In this document: positions 1-9,149 of the stretch, in pieces
Position numbering within the stretch: the stretch's first letter is position 1
Layout of the letters: each line of letters begins with the position of its first letter
Assembly: GCF_963924675.1 (NCBI RefSeq)
Contig: NC_089226.1
Coordinates: forward strand, 50,175,124 to 50,239,123
Reading direction: 5' to 3'
Source: Phocoena phocoena
Lineage: Eukaryota > Chordata > Mammalia > Artiodactyla > Phocoenidae
DNA: 64,000 nt
Made by a program: the position numbers and the translations under genes
The notes under the pieces: generated by a model
What the model was told of the DNA's origin: nothing
What the model saw: only the letters and a program-made list of their open reading frames with translations
The model's database searches: none

Positions 1-430
1 AGAGGAAATCAAGGTTGAATGCGTGTAAATGTCTTAATCAAGTTTACAGAGCAGTTTAATCAGCTGAGCCAGGAATATCTGTGTTTTTCAGATGGATTAT
101 GGAGTTAAAGTGAACAATAAATGATAGTTACAGGATTATCTTCAGGTGCATTTATAGAAATTGGTGAATTGAAAAGAAGGATAAATAAAGTAGATAATTG
201 CAGGGAATGGGAATAAAGTCCTTAGCTGAAGCTGTAGGTTCCCCACTGGCAAACTTCATGACAGCTCTCTTTGAAGAGTGGTGTTGGATATGTAAGTGAG
301 TGTCTTGGCTGAGCTGAAGCTGGGAAACGAGTTTGCCTGGAAAACAGAGTTAAGATATATCTTCCTACGTCTACTTATTACATTTTTTTGGCCACTTTAA
401 ATGGGGACCTGGAACAGATGTGAGCTGGTT
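1..430. other. Unique sequence, no gene seen
   Basis: AT-rich sequence with no open frame of note and no repeat I can name. It leads into an L2 remnant. Confidence 0.5.
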
Positions 431-720
431 CTTGTTCTCATTGAGCTCACAGTCTGAAAGATGGGACAGACAAGAAAACAGGTAATTGCAACCAACTGAA
501 TTTAGTAATAAAAATAAGGTATAGGATGCTACGGCAGCCCAGAAGGGGCATGAGTAACTGTGTTCTGGATGGGCAAGGAAAAGCTTCCTTGGGTCGGTGT
601 GTGGGGGGGTGCAGGTAGTGACATCTAAGGTAAGACCTGAAAGATGAGTAAGAGTGCAATGCAGGAGAGGGCAAAGAGTGCTCTAGATAAAGGGAACAGT
701 TTAGGCAAATACCCCAAGTA
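430..720 (-). mobile_element. L2 LINE remnant, antisense
   Basis: The stretch reads as the reverse complement of the L2 3' region: a gagctcacagtctg block, a run matching the 'gacagacaagaaaacaggtaa' type segment, then the gcaaaggccctg-like and aggcaaatacccc-like blocks. It is heavily diverged and non-coding. Open frames across it are accidental. Confidence 0.55.
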
Positions 721-869
721 ATTTGGGAAAGTTAACTTGAATGTACCATTCCCATTTGGTATAGCTGAAGTGTAGTGTGTGAGGAGGGAGTGATATGAGT
801 TTTCTTCTCTGACCTCCCCTTCCCCAATATGCAAGTTTACATATACAGGCAGTTTACTAGAGAGTGTCA

Positions 870-1920
870 CAACTCTGACAAAAAAGATAGAAATGCGTTT
901 GGGAGTACCACAGAGAGCAGGTGTTGACGTGCTGGGAGCACACTAAATGATTGCAGAAAACAAAAACTCCAGTATTCCCCCCTCCCTGTCACTACAGCTA
1001 TCCCACTGACCTGAGAACCAGCCTTCCTAAAGAAACTACTTCTCACCTCTAAGACAGAAAACAAAAAGGCATGAAATCAATGCTCTGAATGTAAACGAGA
1101 CAAATAAATGTCAGTGCAGCAGGAGGGGAGAGCAATAAAGTGAGCAGGCCTGAGTGATGGTGGTAACCTGCTGAATTCTCAGGTCACAGAGTAATTTACT
1201 GACTGGTCCTAGGCCACTAGATAATTATCCAGACAGCCCTGATTCTGGTGCAAAGCCTCCTGCTGCTTATGTTATTAATACCAGCAGCAATCAGCGGGCG
1301 TTGGTGGGAGCAAACCGAGTCCCCAGGCTGCTGAGTGAATGCACAGGCACCTTCCAGGGCCTTCTGAGCTGGACCTCACCAGGAAAACTGGTCGGCTCCA
1401 ACATTCAGCTCTTTGCCCAGCTGCTGTGTGGTCCCCAGGGAGAGGCTCCCCAAGGGTGGCTGAGGGCTTGGACAAAGGAATAAGATACTCAAGGTCTGGA
1501 GTCTGACCACCTTGTGCAAAGAACCTCTGTCCTGTCCCCCCTTGGATCTGACTGGAAAGTGACTCTGAGGCCTCCCCAGAATAACTTAAATTAATATCCA
1601 TGGAGCAATGTCAAACACTTCTCTTTGACATGGCGTGGGAATTAGATTCCACCGCGTTTATATGGGGCCAGGGAAAGTGATGGTGTCTGTTTTAGGGTTT
1701 AATCATTTGGGAGCTTGACCTCAGGTAACCCTGAAGGGATTTGGTATGGGAGTAGAGCTCTCTTATCCCATATCCCTCTTTAAAATATGATAATATATGC
1801 AAAGTGCCCAGCACATAGTAGACATTTTCAGTCAATGTGACTGTACTCCCTCTTCTTCCTCCTATGACATTATGTGGTGAATGACCTCCTGACTGATCTT
1901 TCATTTTCTTTTCCCTTCAG
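870..1920. other. Unique sequence, no gene seen
   Basis: Mixed-composition DNA including a GC-richer part near 1270-1560. Frames of 60 and 108 codons lie on opposite strands there. Neither has a recognisable domain or splice context, so I do not call a gene. Confidence 0.45.
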
Positions 1921-1922
1921 GG

Positions 1923-2146
1923 CAGTGGTTCTCATTCCGGGACAATTTTGCTTCCTAGAGAACATTGCCAATGTCTGAAGAGACATTTTTGCTTTCATAA
2001 CTGGGGACAGGAGAGTTAATGGTAATTAGTGGGTAAAGGCCAGGGATGTAGGATGCTAAACATCCTACCATGCACAGGACAGCCCCTCACAGCAGAGAAT
2101 TAATCAGTTCAAATATCAGTAGTGCCGAGGTTGAGAAGACCTGCTC
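1923..2146 (+). mobile_element. MER5A-like hAT-Charlie non-autonomous DNA transposon
   Basis: The segment starts with cagtggttctc and ends with a gaggttgagaa block, the characteristic ends of MER5A. In between are the gccagggatg, ctaaacatcctac and caggacagcccc blocks in the expected order. MER5A is a short deletion derivative mobilised in trans by hAT transposase. This copy is old and encodes nothing. Confidence 0.85.
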
Positions 2147-2149
2147 TAG

Positions 2150-2400
2150 GAGATTCTGCACACTGCAGCCAGAGTAATCCAATTAAAGACAAATCTTAAG
2201 TCACTTTCTTGCTTAGGAAGTTCCAAAGGGTTTAGTCATCATAAATGCATAACTAGTTATTCACTCACTATATAGGGAGCACCTGCCCTGTGGCAGGCAC
2301 TGTGAGATTGCACAGATACATCTGCATAGGGCCTGCCCTTGAACTGATGATTGCAAAACACTGACTTTCTGTCATCTCCAGGGTAAAGTCCAACCAACTG
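2150..2400 (+). mobile_element. L2 LINE fragments
   Basis: Bases 2155-2235 match the conserved L2 block around ctgcagccagagtaatcc and cactttcttgctta, in sense. Bases 2255-2310 (tattcactca through gtggcaggcactgt) look like the reverse complement of the L2 3' tail. Both are diverged. The two pieces face opposite ways and so are probably separate insertions. Confidence 0.5.
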
Positions 2401-2900
2401 AGGGTGGAGAGGGAATGTAGGGGAATGAAAAATGAGAACTTGGTTTCAGGACATGAGGAGTGATTCTGCTTGTGGGACATCCAAGAAGATTGCACAGAAA
2501 GGACAAGAAATATCACCATAGTTGCAGCAGAACTCTCTACAACCAGAGTGGTGGGGGTGGAGTGCTGTGTTTCTAGGTTCAGTAAATAGAACTCCCAGCT
2601 TCTCAGGTGCCACGCCTGAAGCCCAGGCTTCCTTCTTGACCCTTCTCTCTTTCTCAGACTCTCAATTCAAGTCTTTTTTGTGTATTCAATGAAGGAATTA
2701 TGCCCCAATGCTTAAAGTATCTATTGTGTGTAATGAATTAACTTTTCTCCATTGCATCTAGAAATGGCACCATCCTTAAGAGAATTAAAAAAAAAAGTCA
2801 TTCAAAATATTTTCTGTAAGATTTAATTTTATCGGGGGACTGTTGTTGAAAAAGGTTGCCATGCATCACGTCCCTATGGCTTGTGTTTTAGTTGAACTCA
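2400..2900. other. Unique sequence, no gene seen
   Basis: No repeat or coding signal recognised. A short A-run near 2786 is the only low-complexity tract. Confidence 0.4.
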
Positions 2901-2904
2901 TTAT

Positions 2905-3105
2905 TATGATCTTCAAATATTTTTTTCTTTGGAGAAATGTCTATCCAGGTCTTTTGTCCATCTTAAAGTCAGGTTATTTGTATTTTTGCTATTGATTTGT
3001 AAAAGTTTCTTGCATATTTTGAATATTAACTGCTTATCAGATGTATGGTTTGTAAATGTTTTCTCCCATTTCATAGGTTGCTTTTTCATTTTGTTGATTT
3101 GTTTC
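2905..3105 (-). mobile_element. Older L1 ORF2 3' fragment, antisense
   Basis: Read on the minus strand this is the L1 ORF2 segment that, in the copies at 9700-9920 and 4190-4350, encodes the region before the cysteine-rich C-terminus. It is more diverged than those copies, so it belongs to an older L1 family. It is cut off abruptly by the SINE poly(T) at 3106. Confidence 0.75.
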
Positions 3106-3319
3106 TTTTTTTTTTTTTTTTTTTTTTGCAGTACGTGGGCCTCTCACTGTTGTGGCCTCTCCCACTGTGGAACACAGGCTCCAGACGCACAGGCTCAGCG
3201 GCCATGGCTCACGGGCCTAGCTGCTCTGTGGCATGTGGGATCTTCCCGGACCAGGGCACAAACCCATGTCCCCTGCATTGGCAGGCGGACTCTCAACCAC
3301 TGCGCCACCAGGGAAGCCC
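3106..3319 (-). mobile_element. CHR-2-type tRNA-derived SINE
   Basis: A poly(T) tract (poly(A) tail on the minus strand) precedes a full SINE body that ends gccaccagggaagccc, the reverse complement of the SINE 5' end. The tRNA-like part keeps A- and B-box sequences. Unlike most SINEs here it has no visible target-site duplication: the left flank is old L1 and the right flank is the interior of a different L1 3'UTR (see findings). Confidence 0.93.
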
Positions 3320-4612
3320 TCTCAAGTCCATTCTCTATGTCTGCGTCTTTATTCCTGTCCTGCCCCTAGGTTCATCCGTATCATTTTTTTTTTAGATTCC
3401 ATATATATGTGTTAGCATACAGTATTTGTTTTTCTCTTTCTGACTTACTTCACTCTGTATGACAGTCTCTAGGTCCATTCACCTCACTACAAATAACTCA
3501 ATTTCGTGTTTTTTATGGCTAATATTCCATTGTATATATGTGCCACATCTTCTTTATCCATTCATCTGTCGATGGACACTTAGGTTGCTTCGATGTCCTG
3601 GCTATTGTAAATAGAGCTGCAATGAACATTGTGGTACATGACTTTTTGAATTATGGTTTTCTCAGGGTATATGCCCAGTAGTGGGATTGTTGGGTCATAT
3701 GGTAGCTCTATTTTTATTTTTTTAAGGAACCTCCATACTGTTCTTCATAGTGGCTGTATCAGTTTACATTCCCACCAACAGTGCAAGAGGGTTCCCTTTT
3801 CTCCACACCCTCTCCAGCATTTATTGTTTGTAGACTTTTTGATGATGGCCATTCTGACTGGTGTGAAGTGATACCTCATTGTAGTTTTGATTTGCATTTC
3901 TCTAATAATTAACAATGTTGAGGATCTTTTCATGTGCCTATTGGCCATCTGTATGTCTTCTTTTAAGTCAAGGTTTTTTTTTTTGTTTTTTTTTTTCGGT
4001 ATGGGGCCTCTCACTGTTGTGACCTCTCTCGTTGCGGAGCACAGGCTCCGGACGTGCAGGCTCAGCGACCATGGCTCACAGGCCCAGCCACTCCGCAGCA
4101 TGTGGGATCCTCCCAGACCGGGGCATGAACCTGTGTCCCCTGCATCGGCAGGCGGACTCTCAACCACTGTGCCACCAGGGAAGCCCTGTATGTCTTCTTT
4201 GGAGAAATGTCTAATAAGGTCTTCTGCCCATTTTCTGATTTTTGTTTGTTTGTTTGTTTGTTATTGAGTTGTATGAGCTGTTTGTATATTTTGAAAATTA
4301 AGCCCTTGTTAGTTACATCATTTGCAAATATTTTCTCCCAGTCCATCGGTTGTGTGTTTTTTTTTAATGGTTTTCTTTGCTATGCAAAAGTTTATAAGTT
4401 TGATTAGGTCCCATTTATTTATTTTTATTTCTATTGCCTTGGGAGACTGACCTAAGAAAACATTGCTTTGATTTGTGTCAGAGAGTGTTTTGCCTATGTT
4501 CTCTTCTGGGAGTTTTATTGTGTCATGTCTTATTTATGAGGGAATGTTCTAACTTCATTGATTTACGTGCAGCATCCAACTTTCCCAACACCACTTGCTG
4601 AAGAGACTATGA
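3320..4612 (-). mobile_element. L1 LINE, antisense, truncated at both ends
   Basis: On the minus strand this is the last part of ORF2 and the start of the 3'UTR. It stops inside the 3'UTR, so the last roughly 290 bases seen at 38605-38895 are missing. A broken ORF2 frame at 3745-4167 still shows the [15 protein letters not shown] cysteine motif of the L1 ORF2 C-terminus before it runs into a SINE. A second SINE interrupts the element at 3974-4186. Confidence 0.9.
3974..4186 (-). mobile_element. CHR-2-type SINE inside L1
   Basis: Poly(T) then a complete SINE body in antisense. The repeat tgtatgtcttcttt appears at 3950-3963 and again at 4187-4200. This is a plausible target-site duplication, with about ten diverged bases between the left copy and the poly(T). 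The L1 sequence resumes after it. Confidence 0.93.
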
Positions 4613-5510
4613 CCATTATTTTGAATGCTTTATCAGGTAAATCCCTTATCTCTGTTTCATTAAGGTCTGTTTCTAGAGTTTTATCTTTTAACTTTGTTTG
4701 GAACATATATCTCTGTTTCTTCATATTCTTTGACTCTTTGTGTTGGTTTATGTAAATTAGATAAAAGAGCCAACTCTCCCAGTCTTGATGGAGTGGCCTC
4801 ATGTAGGAGATGAACCTTATTGCTCAGCCCAGCCCTAGCTCTTAATTGTCTCACAAACCTTTGTGATTGTCCAAAGTGCCTTCTTTGTTCTTAATGACTA
4901 TTTAGTAGTAGGCGTGTCAAGACCTGTCAGTGTGCCAAAGGGGAGGAATGCATTCAGTACCTACATGCAGGCTGATTGGAAGCTGGCCCCTCAGGCAGCA
5001 GCTGGGAAAGTATGTATTTAAGTCCCTTTCAGGAAGAACCTGGTAGATGAGCATTTTTGCCTGCTCCTTCTGTGCTTGGCCTGAGGTGTGTAACCAGGGC
5101 GGTGTATTCCTGAAACCATCAAGAACTGTGTCTTTGTTTGCTACAGTCCTGTGGGACTTGTGGATGCAAGCCCCACTGGCCTTCAGAGCCTGGTGTTCTG
5201 GGGGCCTATCCCTCAGGTTAAAAGTTAGATCACAAAATGTGGGTCCAAACCCGTTGCATTTCAGGGAGAAGCTGGATGTTGGGAACTCCTTCCCAACTAC
5301 ATGGTGCTGTGCTGCTAGTAGAGTCTATGGTGAGTGTGTCTCAGTTTTTCCTACCTGTTTTGATATGGGTGTTTTCTCATTTGCCTGATGTGTAAGAGTT
5401 TCTCAGCTAGTTTCTGTATTTATTTCAGAGGGAACTGCTCTGTCTACAGCTGTATATTTGGAGTGTGCATGGGAGCACGGGAGTTCAGCAGCCTCCTGTG
5501 TCAGCAACTT
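4605..5510 (-). mobile_element. Old L1 5'UTR, antisense
   Basis: The segment resembles the antisense 5'UTR of older mammalian L1 (L1M/HAL1-like). Blocks such as gtggcctcatgtaggagatga, tttgtgattgtccaaagtg, gcagcagctgggaa and gtttctcagctagtttctg occur in order. The presumed L1 5' end lies near 5490-5510. The homologous block at 16285-16740 supports a repeat. No ORF1 follows on the left, so this is an isolated 5' portion. Confidence 0.6.
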
Positions 5511-5615
5511 GGTCAAACTCCTGAATGTCCTTAAGGTTTTTAACTAAAAAATAATAGGTTGGGTGTGGAGGGAAAAGATGTATGTGTATATTTTGACAGG
5601 AGGATGAAGTGGTAT

Positions 5616-5632
5616 GTGTGGTGGTGGTGGTG

Positions 5633-5677
<45 letters not shown>
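5616..5677. repeat. (GTG)n then (GT)n microsatellite
   Basis: A short gtg-repeat at 5616-5633 passes into an uninterrupted GT tract of about 22 units. The long frame across it (poly-Thr/His) is an artefact. Confidence 0.97.
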
Positions 5678-5678
<1 letters not shown>

Positions 5679-5734
5679 TAGGGGAAGGGGAAGGTAGGTA
5701 GTGGATGTGTGTAAAGCCTTCCATTTTTACTCAG

Positions 5735-5825
5735 AAGGTTATTGTGATGATAAAGGAGGTTTTACAGGATTTTAGAAACTGTTAAGTGCTGTAGAAATGT
5801 AGTCGCTATTATTGTTAGTGCCTGG
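5735..5825 (-). mobile_element. MIR fragment, antisense
   Basis: The order ttattgtgatgataaa, ctgttaagtgctgta, gctattattgtta matches the 3' half of a MIR SINE in reverse complement. Confidence 0.65.
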
Positions 5826-5829
5826 AACA

Positions 5830-6250
5830 ATATAAGCCAGCCTCTTGGAGATGGCACCACATTGGGCCAAGCACCTGGATTTTCTCTCCTAACCCCTTCA
5901 AAGCTTTGCTTCTTCAAAGCCCTGCCTTCAAAGGGGTTCTCCTTGGCCTAGAAGCAGAGGGGGAGTATAGAATTTATACCATCTATCCAAGTCAAGACAG
6001 ATTAGAAAGGAAGGCAGGGATACTTCCCTAAGCACTGTGAGCAGGTACTCCCTTGCAGCAGGGAGTGAGGGCCCGGAGAGGCTTCTTGGTGGTTTGTATT
6101 TGGCCTAAACTGAGATGAGTTGTTGTGTTGTCTCTAGCCACACAGACATTGCCAAAGGACATTGAATCCTTAATATGCACAGCAGCCAGGCAGTGAGCTT
6201 CAGGATAAGATGCTGCTTGTCCAGGTATAGGTATAGGCGCTTTACTCTCT
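5830..6250. other. Unique sequence, no gene seen
   Basis: No coding region or named repeat recognised. Bases 5890-5937 carry several short related cttcaaag motifs. Confidence 0.4.
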
Positions 6251-6259
6251 CTGGAGGTA

Positions 6260-6440
6260 TCTCAGAAGTGAGAACTAGCCCAGGTATCAGGACATCTGAA
6301 TTCAAGTTCAGGCTTTGCAATTCACCAAGTGTGACCTCAGGCAAGTTCTTTTATCATTCTGGACCTCAGTTTCCTTAAGTATGAAATTAAGGAATAGAAT
6401 TTAAGTTGTAAGGGCACTGTTGAGAATAAGAAAAGAGACT
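6260..6440 (-). mobile_element. MIR SINE, antisense
   Basis: The run caggcaagttcttt followed by ctcagtttcctta is the reverse complement of the MIR core and its conserved end. The preceding gaattcaagttcaggc block corresponds to the MIR 3' part. Confidence 0.8.
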
Positions 6441-6589
6441 TCTCCCCTCCTTTTCCTTAGAGCATTTTAAAAAGAAAACTTACAAATTCTTTCTCTACCC
6501 CTTTGAGATGTATATAAATCTTTTAAAAAGCACCTTGCCAGTTTTACAACCCAGGAATGCCTTTCAAGGACTTGGTAACCATCTCTCTT

Positions 6590-6985
6590 TTTAAAATTGT
6601 GGAGAAATATATATAACATAAAATTTACCATGTTAGCCATTTTATTTTATTTTTTTATTATTATTTTCACGTTAGCCTTTTTTTTTTTTTTTTTGCGGTA
6701 CACGGGCCTGTTGTGGCCTCTCCCTTTGCGGAGCACAGGCTCCGGACGTGCAGGCTCAGCGGCCACGGCTCACGGGCGCAGCCGCTCTGAGGCATGTGGT
6801 ATCTTCCCAGACCGGGGCACGAACCCGTGTGCCCTGCATCGGCAGGCGGACTCTCAATCACTGCACCACCAGGGAAGCCCACATGTTAGCCATTTTAAAG
6901 TGAATGGTTCAGTGGCATTAGATACATTCTCACTGTTGTACAATTGCATCACCATCCATCCTGGGAGACTTCTCTTTGAAAGGTA
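6590..6985 (-). mobile_element. Ancient L1 3'UTR, antisense
   Basis: The flanks of the SINE at 6678-6880 join into an L1M-type 3'UTR reading on the minus strand (aacataaaatttacc, then gttcagtggcatta, then gcatcaccatccatc). The block cca(t)gttagccatttt occurs both before and after the SINE. Confidence 0.7.
6678..6880 (-). mobile_element. CHR-2-type SINE inside old L1
   Basis: A complete antisense SINE with poly(T) head and agggaagccc end. The left flank acgttagcc and right flank acatgttagcc are a likely diverged target-site duplication. Confidence 0.94.
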
Positions 6986-6989
6986 ACCA

Positions 6990-7250
6990 TTAAGGGGGAC
7001 AGAACACCTATATCCCAGTTTCTGGGAGAAGGTAGGAGCCTAACCTCAGTGGGTGACCTGCTCCAGGTTGTAAAACTTCCTCCTTTCATAGAGATATGAG
7101 AAGTTTATTTTTCTTTTGGATGAAACCAATTAGCAGACATAGATGGCCCCGTCAGGTACCAGGTGAATATAGGATAAACTATATGTGACAAGTCCTCTTA
7201 CCTGAGGACTAGCTCTTCTTTGCTTGAGAACATGTTTGAAATGGATTGCA
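6990..7250. other. Unique sequence, no gene seen
   Basis: No features recognised between the old L1 and the MaLR LTR. Confidence 0.4.
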
Positions 7251-7471
7251 TCTGCTTTGGTTTGTTGGGGCTGCCATAACAAAATACCACAGACTGGGTA
7301 CCTTAAATGACAGAAATTAATTTTCTCACAGTTCTGGAGGCTAAAAGTCCAAGATCAAAGTGCCAGCAGGTTTTGTTTCTTCTGAGGCCTCTCCTTGGCT
7401 TGCAGATGGCTGCCTTCTTGCTGTGTCCTCACATGGTTTTTCTGTTATGCACACACACCCCGGTGGCTTTT

Positions 7472-7999
7472 ATTTTATTTATTTATTTTTTAAAATTTTA
7501 TTTTATTTTTGGCTGTGTTGAGTCTTCATTGCCACCTGTGGGCTTTTCTTTCTTTCTTCTTTTTTTTTTTTGGCACGCGGGCCTCTCACTGTTGTGGCCT
7601 CTGCCGTTGCGGACGCACAGGCTCAGCGGCCATGGCTCACGGGCCCAGCTGCTCCGCGGCATGTGGGACCTTCCCGGACCGGGGCACGAACCCGTGTCCC
7701 CTGCATCGGCAGGCGACTCTCAACCACTACGCCACCAGGGAAGCCCGGGCTTTTCTCTATTTGTGGAGAGCGGGGGCTACTCTTTGTTGCGGTGTGCAGG
7801 CTTCTCATTGCGGTGGCTTCTCTTGTTGCGGAGCACAGGCTCTAGGCGTGTGGGCTTCGTGGCGCGTGGGCTCAGTAGTTGTGGGGCACGGCTTAGTTTC
7901 TCCGCGGCATGTTGGATCTTCCCAACCCAGGGCTTGAACCTGTGTCCCCTGCATTGGCAGGTGGATTCTCAACCACTGTGATACCAGGAAAGTCCCCTT
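7472..7999 (-). mobile_element. CHR-1-type long SINE, antisense, split
   Basis: A longer tRNA-derived SINE with an A/T-rich tail, ggctgtgttg at one end and a degraded 'ccaggaaagtcccc' 5' end. It sits in the LTR with a target-site duplication ggtggctttt at 7462-7471 and 8000-8009. A CHR-2 SINE interrupts it. Confidence 0.9.
7560..7746 (-). mobile_element. CHR-2-type SINE inside CHR-1
   Basis: A complete short SINE, antisense, inserted in the CHR-1 with gggcttttct duplicated on both sides (about 7539-7548 and 7747-7756). It is therefore the youngest layer of a three-level nest. Confidence 0.93.
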
Positions 8000-8180
8000 G
8001 GTGGCTTTTTGTGTGTCCAAATTTCCTCTTCTTATAAGGACATTAGTCAGATTGGATTAGGGTCCTCCTTTTAATCACCTCTTTAAGGGTCCTATCTCCA
8101 AATACAGTCATATTCCAAGGTTCTGGGAGTTAGGACTTCAACATATAAATTTTGAAGAGGAAATGATTCAGCTTGTAGCA

Positions 8181-8857
8181 GCTGTATAAAAGGATGAGAT
8201 TTCTTTCTGTCTTTGTAATCTCTCAGTGGATTGCCTGTTCTTGCATCATATTCTGGTTTAATACTTATTCAACTTTTAAATTGTTCAATAAACAATTTAA
8301 TGAAATTGTTTTCTTTCTCTTTGGCCTTTGTGAAGGTTTCTGGACTGGGAAGAGATTTTGCTTTTAGTTATATTTTCCCAACAGTATAAAAAGTACTGAA
8401 GTGGGAACCAAGGTAAAAGTTTTGAGGTCTGCTCACTATGGAAAGAAGATGTATAGAGTCACTTCCTGTTTGGAGCTGTGATTTCCCAATCTTGATGGGC
8501 AAGTGGAAGGTGGTTCTTGATTGAGATTCAAGTTATTTTTCCAAATTCTATGTCCTATGGAAATGAAATCTCTCAATTCTTTTTCTTATAAAATGTACTA
8601 ATGGTAGTGGGTTGGGGAGAGGGTGGAGGGGGAAAAGGCCAGAGCAAGAGCAGCCTACAAGAGCACATTCTCTAAAAGACACCAGTTCCAGTTGCCTCCA
8701 GATTCCTATTAAAATATCTGGATAAATGAAGCCCCTTTTATCAGCATTCCCCAAAGGATTCCAAGATGCATGCAAATTACCCCGGGCCTAAGGATTCACT
8801 GGCTGTGAGATGTCAGCAGGTTGATCTACTCTAAGCCAATTTCCCAATTTCTCTCCT
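8181..8857. other. Unique sequence, no gene seen
   Basis: Includes a short imperfect palindrome around 8278-8306 (aaattgttcaataaacaattta). No coding or repeat family identified. Confidence 0.45.
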
Positions 8858-9149
8858 TTTTAAAAAAATTGAAGTATATCTGATTTATAATATTATATTA
8901 GATTCAGGTGTACAGCAGATTGATTCAGTATTTTTACAGATTATACTGCATTAAAAGTTGTTATAAGATAATAGCTATAATTCCCTGAGCTATACAATAT
9001 ATCTTTGTTCCTTATCTATTTTATACCTTATAGTTTGAATCTTTTGATCCCATACCCCTACCTTGCCCCTTCCTCCTCCCCTCTCCCCGCTAGTAACCAC
9101 TACTTTGTTTTTCAAATCTGTGAGTCGGTTTCTATTTTGTTGTATGCAT

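Larger units (their letters stand above)
7253..8180 (-). mobile_element. MaLR (MLT1-like) LTR, antisense, interrupted by SINEs
   Basis: The two outer parts (7253-7471 and 8000-8180) join into one antisense LTR of the ERVL-MaLR class: ggctgccataacaaaatacc at the left, cagttctggaggct, gctgtgtcctcacatgg, then after the SINEs tccaaatttcctcttcttataagg and ctccaaatacagtca. It begins TG and ends CA. No internal retroviral sequence is attached, so it is a solo LTR. The exact subfamily is not certain. Confidence 0.8.

Noticed and set aside
2929..3395. 146- and 116-codon plus-strand frames
   Set aside because: They read through the antisense SINE at 3106-3319 and L1 in the wrong strand. No protein family.
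5616..5677. CRISPR-like or other regular array
   Set aside because: Simple dinucleotide repeat. No spaced direct repeats were seen anywhere in this mammalian window.
5485..5724. Thr/His repeat protein
   Set aside because: Translation of the (GT)n microsatellite.
7307..7981. 224-codon open frame, the second longest in the window
   Set aside because: It runs straight across the MaLR LTR, a CHR-1 and a CHR-2 SINE. Similar Cys/Gly/His-rich peptides recur wherever CHR SINEs occur, so it is a GC-rich SINE artefact.
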